Of a DNA stretch of 32,606 nucleotides, positions 8,557 to 16,504 are shown piece after piece (position 1 is the stretch's first letter; each line of letters starts with the position of its first letter). The notes under the pieces were generated by a model, which was given only the letters and a program-made list of their open reading frames with translations, searched no databases and was not told the DNA's origin. The stretch is from an uncultured Clostridia bacterium. GTDB lineage: Bacteria > Bacillota > Clostridia > TANB77 > CAG-508. The stretch is taken from positions 1-32,606 of the forward strand of contig CANRBJ010000016.1 of assembly GCA_947628815.1 (NCBI GenBank), written 5' to 3'. A program made the translations under genes and the position numbers.

Positions 8557-9969
8557 ATGGAAATAACAAAAAAAACATTACCTGTAGCACCTAATATTGG
8601 TAAATTAAAAATAAATCATAAAATTCAATTAAAAATAAGTTCAGATTCAGGAACTTTAACAATTCAAGACCTTGATAACAGAGAAAACTATTTAATTGTA
8701 CCAATTAATGAAAAAAATTATAAAAAAGTGACAAAAACAAAATATGTAACTCAAACAAAAAATCACTATTCGAGAGCAAAGAGAAAAGAACTTGAAAAAT
8801 TTTTATATGAAAATTTTCAAGTTAATTCTTTTCATGCAAAGAAATTAGATGCACTTGTAGTGGAAGGGCTAATACGTTGGGACAAAGCACAGCATACACA
8901 TTATTTGGCAAATTATTTGAATGTAACTTTACCAATGGGCAAAAACAACATTAAGGGAGAAAAATTAAAGGCTAGAAATAGGAGAAAGAAAGAAGAAAAT
9001 GATGAAAGATGGTATGTTCATGGTATTACAATAGAATATAATTTAGCTGGTGGTAAATTAATGGACAAATTAAAAATATTGAAAAATGCAATGATAGCAA
9101 AACATTTATGGGGTGGAGAAGAAAATATTGTTGTAAAAAATGAAGATGATTATCCTGTAAGAAAAGATAATTCAATGAGTATTTTTAACAAAGTAAAAGA
9201 CGTATTTACAAAGAGAGAAAAACATAAAGATAATAATGATAGAAAAATATTAAAAAGAATTAAAGCACTAGCTGTTTTAAGTGGATTGGGTGCTAGTTTA
9301 GGTCTTTCAGCTCTTGTAGGAAAGTTTACGAAAAATTATGATAATAATCAAAACATCGAAACAAACTTAAATAAAAATGATAATAATCATGATGAAATCA
9401 ATCAAAGTGCTAAAAATTTTACTGATTTAAAAGTTACTGATTTCCAAAAAGAAATAACTGAAACGACGAATATAAATGATGACAAAACAATAAATGTTAC
9501 AACTGAAAAAGACGAACAATCGCAAGAAACAAATAAAGATTTAAACTCAAATAAAGATACAGTAAAAAAAGTAAAACATAAAAATAATAAAAAAGCTATT
9601 TTATCTAAAATTAAAGTAGGTTCTGAATTTAAAAATATGAATAAAGGTCGTTATTATGAAGCGCCAGATGGTACAGGAAGAAGTGGTTCTTTTGAAAACC
9701 AAGAAAAATTAGTAAAGAAAATATCAAAAATAGGAATAAGAACTAAAAATGGAAATTATATAGTAATTGATGAAAATAACGATATGAATTTATATGAAAT
9801 AAAAAAACAATATCCAAATGCTGAATATTCATATCATATAACAGATACAGATGGAAATGCATATGGTTGGGTAACAAGTTCAAGCTTCGATTCTGCAAAA
9901 AATATGAAAAAAATGGAATATATTAATACAAAAAGCAAAGTATCTCATAAAGATGATATAGAAAGATAA
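8557..9969 (+). CDS. Membrane-anchored protein of unknown function with disordered linker
   Basis: This is a roughly 470-residue protein that I do not recognise. I start it at the ATG at 8557, which follows ATGGAGGT at good spacing; the earlier ATG at 8512 has no ribosome binding site. The N-terminal 200 residues are basic and soluble. One likely membrane helix follows (near residue 240, ALAVLSGLGASLGLSALVG), then a long low-complexity segment rich in Asn, Asp, Lys and Thr. A C-terminal compact domain of about 110 residues is rich in Gly, Tyr and Ser and could be SH3-like. The layout suggests a cytoplasmic head and an external C-terminal domain on a flexible tether. A terminator follows at 10034-10060. 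Confidence 0.55.
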   Translation: MEITKKTLPVAPNIGKLKINHKIQLKISSDSGTLTIQDLDNRENYLIVPINEKNYKKVTKTKYVTQTKNHYSRAKRKELEKFLYENFQVNSFHAKKLDALVVEGLIRWDKAQHTHYLANYLNVTLPMGKNNIKGEKLKARNRRKKEENDERWYVHGITIEYNLAGGKLMDKLKILKNAMIAKHLWGGEENIVVKNEDDYPVRKDNSMSIFNKVKDVFTKREKHKDNNDRKILKRIKALAVLSGLGASLGLSALVGKFTKNYDNNQNIETNLNKNDNNHDEINQSAKNFTDLKVTDFQKEITETTNINDDKTINVTTEKDEQSQETNKDLNSNKDTVKKVKHKNNKKAILSKIKVGSEFKNMNKGRYYEAPDGTGRSGSFENQEKLVKKISKIGIRTKNGNYIVIDENNDMNLYEIKKQYPNAEYSYHITDTDGNAYGWVTSSSFDSAKNMKKMEYINTKSKVSHKDDIER

Positions 9970-10033
9970 GTGTACCAATTAAAGAATATAAGTTTAATAT
10001 AAAAGAGATGAAATAAAATATAATTATCATAAG

Positions 10034-10060
10034 AATTCCTGTAATTTTACGGGAATTTTT
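10034..10060 (+). terminator. Terminator after the tethered membrane protein gene
   Basis: A 10-bp stem with one wobble (AATTCCTGTA with TACGGGAATT, 4-base loop) runs into a T-run at 10056-10060. Confidence 0.7.
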
Positions 10061-10076
10061 ATGATATAAAGCTTAA

Positions 10077-10169
10077 AAGAATGAGTTATACCGAAAAGTA
10101 GGACAAATGGTTAAATGCTTAAAAATACCTTATTTCAAATGTTGATATATATGTATAGATATAAGTTAT
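10077..10169 (+). repeat. Copy A of a 93-bp repeat matching the left end of the spoVFB element
   Basis: This segment matches 11958-12050 with only a handful of substitutions and no gap (offset 1881 throughout). It includes the GAATGAGTTATACCGAAAA attachment-site arm of the element. It lies outside the element, about 1.3 kb before spoVFB. It is probably the remnant of a related insertion or a duplicated element end. Confidence 0.8.
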
Positions 10170-10287
10170 ATGAAACGTTTTATGAGAAAAAAGAGTATTT
10201 AATTGCTGTTCTTTTTCCTTAATATATGTTATAGTATATGTAAATTCTATAGAAAAATAGAATATGATTAAGGAGTAAACAGAAAAG

Positions 10288-11358
10288 ATGAAAGAGATAA
10301 TTGATAAAATGAAATCTAATGTATTATTTTACACTGGTGCTTATGTAGTAGTGTTTGCTATATCCAAAATTTTTTTAAAAGTATTAGAATTAGAATATAT
10401 GCAATACATATATAAATTTTCTTTTTTTGTAATCATTATTGGACTAATAATAGGATTAATACAAATAGCACATAAAAGTAAGTATAAAATAGTGAAAATA
10501 AGTATTGTTTTATTAATGATAGCAATAGTAGTTTTATGTACTATATTTATTCAAATCATTTTACTATTTTATGTTGTATATTTTCCACCAGAACATGTAG
10601 TAGAAAAAGAAAATGGAAAAATGGTTGGATATGTATATAGTTTTCTAAGAACTAGAGTAGATTACTACGAGTATATTAATTTTTTCCTAAGAAGTGAAAA
10701 AATTAAATTTAGTGAAGATTATGGTAAGGGAGGATTTGATCCAATAGAAAATCCCAATATACATGCAGTTCAAGAATATACATATTACGATAAAAATGGA
10801 AAAGTAATTAATCATAAGTATATAGAACAATCTACTAAGCAAGAGGATAAACAAGAAGAACAAGAAGAAGAACGACCTTTTAATTACGAAGATGGCTATG
10901 AAATATTTTTTAATGAAAAAGAAGGATGTAGAGTAGATGTAGTCGATTGGGCAATGGGCAAAGAAGCAATAAAAGTATATACTACAAATGATGGAGAAAA
11001 TTGGAATTCACAGATAGAAACAAATAATGGAATTATGTGGGTTCATTATGATTCTAAATTTTTATTTATAAATCCTAAAGTTGGTTTTATATTTGATAAT
11101 GGTAGAGCTGGAGATCCAGAAGATTATGCTACACTACAAGTAACGACTAATGGGGGAAAAAGTTATCAAGATTGTAAAATAATACATCCTAGTAATATTA
11201 CAGAAAAAAATTTACTAATTAAAGATTTGCCCATTTATGAAGAAGGAATATTAAAATTAACAATATATACATTAAATTATAACAAAGAACCTAAAAGAAC
11301 GTATTATGAATTTATTAGTAATGATGGCATAGAGTGGAAATATAATAAAGATTTATAA
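10288..11358 (+). CDS. Membrane protein with Asp-box (BNR-like) external domain, unknown function
   Basis: This is a 356-residue protein with three hydrophobic segments in the first 110 residues (about 12-32, 40-62 and 70-98) and a soluble C-terminal domain. That domain has three spaced Asp-box-like motifs, TNDGENW, TNGGKSY and SNDGIEW, the turns that mark beta-propeller and sialidase-like folds. A charged Gln/Glu linker precedes it. Three blades are too few for a full propeller, so the domain may be partial or a different beta fold. AAGGAG precedes the ATG. It lies between copy A of the 93-bp repeat and spoVFB, so it could be cargo of an older insertion. Confidence 0.55.
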   Translation: MKEIIDKMKSNVLFYTGAYVVVFAISKIFLKVLELEYMQYIYKFSFFVIIIGLIIGLIQIAHKSKYKIVKISIVLLMIAIVVLCTIFIQIILLFYVVYFPPEHVVEKENGKMVGYVYSFLRTRVDYYEYINFFLRSEKIKFSEDYGKGGFDPIENPNIHAVQEYTYYDKNGKVINHKYIEQSTKQEDKQEEQEEERPFNYEDGYEIFFNEKEGCRVDVVDWAMGKEAIKVYTTNDGENWNSQIETNNGIMWVHYDSKFLFINPKVGFIFDNGRAGDPEDYATLQVTTNGGKSYQDCKIIHPSNITEKNLLIKDLPIYEEGILKLTIYTLNYNKEPKRTYYEFISNDGIEWKYNKDL

Positions 11359-11441
11359 AAAATAAAAAGCAAAGTTCAAATTTGTGCAAATAAGTATTAA
11401 ATTCATTTCAATATTACAAGGTAGCAAAATTTACATAATTT

Positions 11442-11450
11442 CATAATATA
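11442..11450 (+). promoter_or_regulatory. Possible sporulation sigma (SigE/SigK-type) -10 element of spoVFB
   Basis: CATAATATA fits the CATA-N3-TA -10 consensus of mother-cell sigma factors and lies 34 bases before the TTG start. I could not find a convincing -35. spoVFB is a SigK-dependent gene in Bacillus, so this is plausible but short. Confidence 0.3.
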
Positions 11451-11483
11451 TAGTAGGAAACAAAAGAAAGGAGGCTATATATT

Positions 11484-11952
11484 TTGAAATTAGAAGGTAA
11501 AAAAGTAGGTTTTGCAATGACTGGTTCTTTTTGTACATTTAAAAGTACTATTCCGAAAATTCGCTTGTTAGTTGAAAAAGGAGCCGATGTTGTTCCAATT
11601 ATGTCATTTAATGCATATAGTTTAGATACAAAATTCGGAAAAGCACAGGATTTTATAGATGAAATTGAAAACATTACGAAGAAAAAAATAATTCATACAA
11701 TTACAGACGCTGAGCCAATTCGGACCTAAAAAAATGACAGATATTATGATTATTGCTCCGTGTACTGGAAATACAATTGCAAAATTAGTAAATGGAATTA
11801 CAGATACTCCTGTAACAATGGCTGCAAAATCTCACTTACGAAATAATAATTCTTTAGTAATTGCAGTATCTACAAACGATGCATTAAGTGGTAATGCATC
11901 TAACATAGGTACGTTATTAAATAGAAAAAATTATTTTTTTGTTCCTCTTAGA
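11484..11952 (+). CDS. spoVFB: Dipicolinate synthase subunit B, 5' part (interrupted, needs +1 shift)
   Basis: SpoVFB/DpaB is the flavoprotein-like subunit of the mother-cell enzyme that makes the spore solute dipicolinic acid. Translation from the TTG at 11484 (GAAAGGAGG upstream) gives KVGFAMTGSFCTF, then DAEPIGPKKMTDIMIIAPCTGNT, LVNGITDTPVTMAAKSHLRN and KNYFFVPLR, matching the family in order. Two things interrupt it. An in-frame CGGA at 11721-11724 shifts the frame by one, where the family has Gly (AEP-x-GPK). After VPLR the gene stops matching and runs into a mobile element. The missing C-terminus lies at 18500-18610. Joined and recoded, the protein is 192 residues against about 200 in B. 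subtilis. No spoVFA is adjacent. Confidence 0.85.
11721..11724 (+). other. CGGA +1 recoding site in spoVFB
   Basis: The zero frame reads ATT CGG ACC TAA and stops at once. Skipping the C gives ATT GGA CCT AAA, the IGPK of the conserved AEPIGPK segment (glycine at residue 80). The preceding codon is Ile ATT. Confidence 0.75.
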
Positions 11953-11976
11953 CATGTAAGAATGAGTTATACCGAA
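11934..11976 (+). other. attL: spoVFB / element left junction
   Basis: Homology to SpoVFB stops after the codons CTT AGA. The predicted crossover dinucleotide is CA at 11953-11954. To its right, TGTAAGAATGAGTTATACCGA (from 11955) is one arm of the element's attachment site. The other arm is at the right end (18478-18499). Confidence 0.7.
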
Positions 11977-12050
11977 AAATAGGACAAACGGTTAAATGCT
12001 TAAAAATACCTTATTTCCAATGTTGAGATATATGTATAAATATAAGCTAT
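11958..12050 (+). repeat. Copy B of the 93-bp repeat (element left end)
   Basis: This partner of 10077-10169 starts 5 bases inside the predicted crossover and contains the right arm of the element attachment site. Similarity ends abruptly at both edges. Confidence 0.8.
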
Positions 12051-12342
12051 TGATAAATAACATAAAAATTGAATATTAAGGGGGTGATGTGAAATGTGAA
12101 CGCAGAATAACACATATTTTCCAAGAGAAACATATTTTTACAATAATGTAAGTCAAAAAGTACAAGAAAATGAAATACTAATAGCAATAAAAGGAGAAAA
12201 AAATGGAAAAAAATAAAAGATATGCAAAACAAGAAATAATCTAACAAGTGGAAATCCTGTTTGAACAATGCAACATCTAAATAATAGTTATAGTGGGATT
12301 AATTTAAAAATACATAATATTTGAATAGAAGGAGAAATTATA
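12051..12342 (+). other. Non-coding or decayed region at the element left end
   Basis: No intact gene is seen. A good ribosome binding site (AGGGGGTGATGTG, near 12079) leads to ATG TGA, a start followed at once by a stop. The same frame then stays open for about 38 codons (NNTYFPRETYFYNN near its start) to a TAA near 12214. This looks like a small gene killed by a nonsense change, or a leader. I do not recognise the peptide. The remainder is the leader of the response regulator. Confidence 0.35.
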
Positions 12343-13008
12343 TTGAAAACAATTTTAGTTGTAGAAGATGATATTGATGTTCATAATTTAATAAAAGAAT
12401 TATTAGTAAAAAAGCAATATAGTATACTAGATGCTTACTCTGGAACAGAGAGTATTATGATTATAGAAAAAGAAAAAGTCGATTTAATATTGTTGGATTT
12501 AATGCTACCTGGATTAAATGGAGAAGAAATTATAAAAAAAGTAAAAAATATTCCTATAATTGTAATAAGTGCGAAAAATTCTCAAGAAGATAAGGTTAAT
12601 GTGCTATTAGATGGTGCAAATGATTATATAACAAAACCTTTTAATAATGAAGAACTTTTAGCAAGAGTAGAAGTTCAATTAAGGACGAGCGAAAGTAAAG
12701 AGGAAGATAATAATATCATAAAATATAAAGAAATTGTTTTAAACAAAGATAGCCATTCAATATATATAGGAAAAAATGAAATTACTTTAACAAAAACAGA
12801 GTTTGCCATTATAAAACAATTATTATTGCAAAATGGAAAAACTATTACAAAAACAAAATTACTTGAAAAAATATTTGAAGATACGGATGATTGCGATGAA
12901 AATTCTTTAAAAGTACATATAAGTAATATAAGAAAGAAAATACGCAAAATAACAGATGAGGAATATATAGAGTCTGTATGGGGAATAGGTTTTAAAATGT
13001 GTGAATAA
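12343..13008 (+). CDS. OmpR-family response regulator
   Basis: This 221-residue two-component regulator starts at a TTG (12343) after AGAAGGAG. The receiver domain (1-115) has the acidic pair ED near residues 8-9, phospho-acceptor Asp in LILLDLMLPG (about residue 52), the conserved Ser/Ala in VISAK and Lys in TKPF. The winged-helix DNA-binding domain follows (125-221), with LTKTEFAIIKQLL and ENSLKVHISNIRKKI. It belongs with the ABC transporter and kinase downstream, as in systems that sense and resist cell-wall-active peptides. Its likely operator lies just after its stop (13011-13051). It is cargo of the spoVFB element. Confidence 0.88.
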   Translation: MKTILVVEDDIDVHNLIKELLVKKQYSILDAYSGTESIMIIEKEKVDLILLDLMLPGLNGEEIIKKVKNIPIIVISAKNSQEDKVNVLLDGANDYITKPFNNEELLARVEVQLRTSESKEEDNNIIKYKEIVLNKDSHSIYIGKNEITLTKTEFAIIKQLLLQNGKTITKTKLLEKIFEDTDDCDENSLKVHISNIRKKIRKITDEEYIESVWGIGFKMCE

Positions 13009-13010
13009 AA

Positions 13011-13067
13011 TCTTAACGAAATCTTTACTATTTCTTAACCAATTTCTTAACTATTTTTTGATAAAAT
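13011..13067 (+). promoter_or_regulatory. Direct-repeat operator and promoter of the ABC transporter operon
   Basis: Four copies of TCTTAAC (one as TCTTTAC) start at 13011, 13022, 13033 and 13045, spaced 11, 11 and 12 bases. One-turn spacing of direct repeats is typical of OmpR-family binding sites. TAAAAT at 13062-13067 is a likely -10, so the last repeat overlaps the -35 region, as expected for an activator. The binding protein is probably the regulator encoded just upstream. Confidence 0.7.
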
Positions 13068-13088
13068 ATATTTTGGAAGGAGGAGGTT

Positions 13089-14003
13089 ATGGAATATATA
13101 CTACAAACACATAATCTTGAAAAAAGATATAGAAAATTTAAAGCTATTTCTTGTTTAAATATGCACATAAAAAAAGGAGCCATATACGGACTAATTGGAA
13201 AAAATGGAGCAGGAAAAACTACTTTAATTAGAGTATTATGCGGGTTACAAAAACCTACAAATGGAACCTACTCAATTTATGGCATTTCAAATACTAATAA
13301 TCAAATTAAGAATGTTAGAAAAAGAATTGGAGCAATTGTAGAAACACCATCTATTTATTTAGATATGACTGCTGAAGATAATTTAAAGGTACAGTATAAA
13401 ATAATAGGATTACCTGATTTTAACGGATTAGAGGATTTATTAAAGATAGTTGGATTAACCCAAAATCAAAAAAAGAAAGCTAAAAATTTTTCTTTAGGTA
13501 TGAAACAAAGATTAGGAATTGCAATAGCATTAGTGGGAAATCCAGATTTTCTTATATTAGATGAACCTATAAATGGGCTAGATCCAGAAGGAATAATAGA
13601 AATAAGAGAACTAATATTAAAATTAAATAAAGAAAGAGGAATAACCTTTCTAATTTCAAGCCATTATTTAGATGAACTTTCTAAAATTGCAACAAATTAT
13701 GGATTTATGAATAACGGACAAGTTATACAGGAAATTTCAAGTATTGAACTAGAACAAAAATGTAAAAAAAGAACACAAATAAATGTAAACAGTGCGAAAG
13801 AATGTGTTAAATATTTAGAAGAAATGAACATTCCTTATGAAGTTATGTCTGAAAATGTAATTAACATATACCAAAAAGTAAATATTACAGAATTTGCTAT
13901 TAACCTATCTAAAAGAAATTGTATAATTAATGAATTTCAAGAAAAAGAGGAATCTTTAGAAAATTATTATATTAATTTGATAGGAGGTAGTGAACATGTT
14001 TAA
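13089..14003 (+). CDS. ABC transporter ATP-binding protein (peptide-resistance type)
   Basis: This is the ATPase subunit of an ABC-2-type exporter. The 304-residue protein has Walker A in GLIGKNGAGKTTLIRVL (about residues 35-50), the signature FSLGMKQRLGIA and Walker B FLILDEPINGLDPEG, followed by the switch His in LISSHYLDEL. The C-terminal 90 residues are the variable tail of the bacitracin/lantibiotic-immunity group (BcrA/LanF-like). GGAAGGAGGAGG precedes the ATG, and the gene overlaps the permease by 8 bases, indicating coupled translation. It is probably induced through the operator at 13011-13067. The substrate cannot be told from sequence. Confidence 0.88.
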   Translation: MEYILQTHNLEKRYRKFKAISCLNMHIKKGAIYGLIGKNGAGKTTLIRVLCGLQKPTNGTYSIYGISNTNNQIKNVRKRIGAIVETPSIYLDMTAEDNLKVQYKIIGLPDFNGLEDLLKIVGLTQNQKKKAKNFSLGMKQRLGIAIALVGNPDFLILDEPINGLDPEGIIEIRELILKLNKERGITFLISSHYLDELSKIATNYGFMNNGQVIQEISSIELEQKCKKRTQINVNSAKECVKYLEEMNIPYEVMSENVINIYQKVNITEFAINLSKRNCIINEFQEKEESLENYYINLIGGSEHV

Positions 14004-14861
14004 ATTAATAAATGCAGGATTTTATAGGCTAAGGAAAAGTAAAATTTTTTGGGGTATGATAATAGCAACCATACTAATAACAGTAATAACATATTATATA
14101 TTGAACACGGACATAATACACATTGATGGAGTGAAATTAGAAAAGAATTTTGTGAGTACTTTAAGTTTTATTTCATTTATTATTGCAGCATTTATAACAT
14201 TATTTAATAATTCTGAATTTTCAGAGCGGAACGATAAGAAATAAAATTGTAGTGGGACACCCTAAAACAAAAATCTATTTATCGACTTTATTGATTAATA
14301 TTGCTGTGAGTATTATTATAGATATGATGTGCCTAATATCTAGCATTGTAATATGTCTCATAACGCAACGGTGGAATGAGAATAAGACTAAGTGAATTTA
14401 CAATAATAATTATTAATTCGGTACTTATAGTGACAGTTTATGCCACTATATTTACGGCTGTTTCAATGGTGTTCCGTGAAGCTATAGTTTCAACCGCGTT
14501 TGGTCTTCTTTTAGGATTTACTATGTTAGCTAGTAGTTTTTATTTAGGACGTCAGATCGCGATGGACATGTTCTACTACGGGAAGACACGAATTAATGGT
14601 GAACTAACGGAAGTACGTATTATATCAGAAAACCCCAATTTTCCAGGGGAAAATAAAAGAAACTTCTATCAAAAAATATTATATCTTATACCGACGGGTA
14701 ACGCAGTGATGATGTCTAACAAAATATCAAAAACTGAAGAATTTGATGTAGAAAATAGAGGAGAATATAGTAATAGAATGATAATGATGAGTTCAGTGGG
14801 TGAAATAATAATTTTCACGTTAATAGGAATGGGTTCATTTAATAAAAAGCAATTAAAATAG
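13996..14861 (+). CDS. ABC-2 type permease, needs two +1 shifts (CGGA and CGGT)
   Basis: This is the membrane partner of the ATPase. Start ATG 13996 follows AGGAGG (a GTG at 13990 is too close). Three reading frames must be joined. The first gives LINAGFYRLRKSKIFW and a membrane helix to NNSEFSE. A shift at 14227-14230 then gives GTIRNKIVVGHPKTKIYLS, the conserved G-x-IRNK...GH segment of this permease family. A shift at 14369-14372 gives the rest, with three or more further membrane helices. With both shifts the protein is 287 residues with the expected six-helix pattern. The part from about 14376 to 14640 is noticeably less AT-rich than its neighbours. No other kind of frame break is present. 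Confidence 0.8.
14227..14230 (+). other. CGGA +1 recoding site 1 in the ABC permease
   Basis: GAG CGG AAC becomes GAG (C)GGA ACG, giving SEGTIRNK, the conserved permease segment. The glycine is residue 78. The preceding codon is Glu GAG. Confidence 0.75.
14369..14372 (+). other. CGGT +1 recoding site 2 in the ABC permease
   Basis: In the frame set by site 1, CAA CGG TGG becomes CAA (C)GGT GGA, giving TQGGMRIRLSEF and entering the frame that stays open to 14861. The glycine is residue 125. The preceding codon is Gln CAA. Confidence 0.7.
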
Positions 14862-14869
14862 GAGAAAAA

Positions 14870-15745
14870 ATGAGCATTTACATTTATATAATTTTAGCAA
14901 TAATAATTTTTGTATTGTTGCTAAAATTAATTTCTATAAAAAAATCTATTAAAGAAATAAGATTAAGATTAAAAGAAATCTTAAAATCTAATACAAATAA
15001 CTTATTAACAATATCAACTAACGATAAAAACGTAAAAAATCTTGCACAAGACTTAAATATCGAACTTAAAAACTTAAGAGAGCAAAGATTACAATACGAA
15101 AGTGGGAATCAAGAGTTGAAAAAAACAATAACAAATATATCCCACGATTTAAGAACACCACTAACAGCAATTAGTGGATATATAGATTTAATAAAAGAAA
15201 ACGACGATAAAATAAAGACACAGAAATATTTAAAAGTAATTGAAAGAAAAACAAATGATTTAATAAACTTAACAGAAAATTTTTTTGACTTTGCAAAAAC
15301 TATAGATATTGGAATAAAAATAAATAAGGAAAAATGCTGTATAAATGAACTACTAGAAGAGGCCTTAGCAAATTATTACAGTGTTTTTAAAGAACATGGT
15401 ATTGTACCAGATGTAAAAATTTGTAAAGAGAAAATATATAGAACTGTGAATAAAAACACTATTATTCGAGTTTTTGAAAATATCCTATCTAATATTAACA
15501 AATACAGTAATGGCGATGTAAGAGTAATCTTAGAAAACACTGGTAATATCCTATTTTCAAACAAAGCAACTTCATTAGATGCTACTACAGTACAAAAAAT
15601 ATTTGATAGGTATTTTACAGTAGAAAACGCAAAAAAGTCTAATGGTATAGGATTATCCATAGCAAAACAATTTGTAGAATTAAATGAGGGGCATATAAAA
15701 GCTAATTATAAAAAAGGAAATTTGATTATTGAAATACAATTGTAA
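14870..15745 (+). CDS. Sensor histidine kinase of the peptide-sensing type
   Basis: This 291-residue membrane kinase is the partner of the regulator at 12343. It has one N-terminal membrane helix (about residues 3-20) and no extracellular sensor domain, typical of kinases that sense peptides through the associated ABC transporter. A coiled-coil linker leads to the H-box NISHDLRTPLTAISGY (phosphorylated His near residue 90), then the N-box FENILSNINKYS and the ATP-lid segment NGIGLSIAKQFVELNEGH. It follows the permease by 8 bases with GGAGAAA before the ATG. A hairpin at 15841-15869 is a likely terminator. Confidence 0.86.
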   Translation: MSIYIYIILAIIIFVLLLKLISIKKSIKEIRLRLKEILKSNTNNLLTISTNDKNVKNLAQDLNIELKNLREQRLQYESGNQELKKTITNISHDLRTPLTAISGYIDLIKENDDKIKTQKYLKVIERKTNDLINLTENFFDFAKTIDIGIKINKEKCCINELLEEALANYYSVFKEHGIVPDVKICKEKIYRTVNKNTIIRVFENILSNINKYSNGDVRVILENTGNILFSNKATSLDATTVQKIFDRYFTVENAKKSNGIGLSIAKQFVELNEGHIKANYKKGNLIIEIQL

Positions 15746-15840
15746 TTATATAGCTAATTAATTTTGTATATTTATTTTGATAAAAAAGATATAATGATTA
15801 TCTATTCGAAAAACGTATGAATGCAACAACTTTACAAAAT

Positions 15841-15869
15841 GCTCAAATATATATATAATTTGAGCTTTT
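15841..15869 (+). terminator. Terminator of the element cargo operon
   Basis: GCTCAAAT (15841-15848) and ATTTGAGC (15858-15865) form an 8-bp stem followed by TTTTG. Confidence 0.6.
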
Positions 15870-15884
15870 GTTAAATAAAATTTT

Positions 15885-15930
15885 AAATTCCCGTTTGACA
15901 TATTATAAAAATAAGTAAACGGGAATTTTT
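15885..15930. terminator. Second hairpin in the element, between converging units
   Basis: AAATTCCCGTTT (15885-15896) pairs perfectly with AAACGGGAATTT (15917-15928) and runs into T residues. The stem core resembles the terminator at 10034-10060. It lies between the kinase gene and a decayed minus-strand ORF. Confidence 0.6.
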
Positions 15931-15932
15931 CA

Positions 15933-16118
15933 TTACCAATGTAAATCATATTCACTTGAATCGGGTTCTGTAAAAACTGAATCATCAACGACTTCAAATT
16001 CATATATAGTTTCAGTAGTTGTATTTCCCGATATTTCTTTCAATATTAAATCGGTATCCTTTTCTATATCCACTTCTTTTCTAGTATTATTCAATATTGG
16101 TAATATTCTATAACATTT
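15933..16118 (-). pseudogene. Decayed 3' fragment of an unknown gene
   Basis: A minus-strand frame of about 61 codons is open between stops but has no start codon with a ribosome binding site. Its C-terminus is acidic and ends FTEPDSSEYDLHW, with codon use like real genes here. It looks like the tail of a gene whose 5' part has been lost during rearrangement of the element. I do not recognise the family. The stretch 16119-16327 upstream holds nothing recognisable. Confidence 0.4.
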
Positions 16119-16327
16119 TTAATTAAGAAACAAGCAAACATTTAAAACTTACGAATAAAGGGTTTATAGTAAATTCTTTTGCACTTAAACAAAATATTAA
16201 ACACTAATATAGTTAAAATATATAAAATTTCAAAATTGAGAATAATGAATGCAATTATAGTTTTCAAATATATATAAGTTCTATTTTTAAAATTTTTATA
16301 TATTAATTATAAGAGGAGTGAATGCTT

Positions 16328-16456
16328 ATGGATTATAAATATGAAATTGAATATAGTATTCCTATGTCATTATCTTTTGAAGATATAAGAGATTGTATAT
16401 GTAAAAAAATTGCAAGGTTAATTTTATTAGAAGAAAATAAAACTTGTATATTTTAG
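16328..16456 (+). CDS. 42-aa ORF directly upstream of the recombinase
   Basis: A short ORF with a clear ribosome binding site (AAGAGGAGTG) encodes a 42-residue protein starting MDYKYEIEYSIPMSLSFEDI and ending in a short basic helix and LLEENKTCIF. It lies 48 bases before the recombinase start and is probably cotranscribed with it. Small proteins in this position can be recombination directionality factors that turn an integrase into an excision enzyme. That role is only a guess from position, since I do not recognise the sequence. Confidence 0.5.
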   Translation: MDYKYEIEYSIPMSLSFEDIRDCICKKIARLILLEENKTCIF

Positions 16457-16504
16457 TATTATATAAGCATTTAACTGTATATCAATACGAAAGGAATGTT
16501 GAAT

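Noticed and set aside
12094-12214. TGA read as tryptophan in this genome, rescuing the ATG-TGA frame
   Set aside because: TGA ends accC (TGA TAA), spoVFB and the gene at 31423 at the expected places, so it is used as a stop.
14227-14372. ABC permease as two or three separate small proteins
   Set aside because: The middle segment has no start codon or ribosome binding site, and the three frames together form one normal permease.
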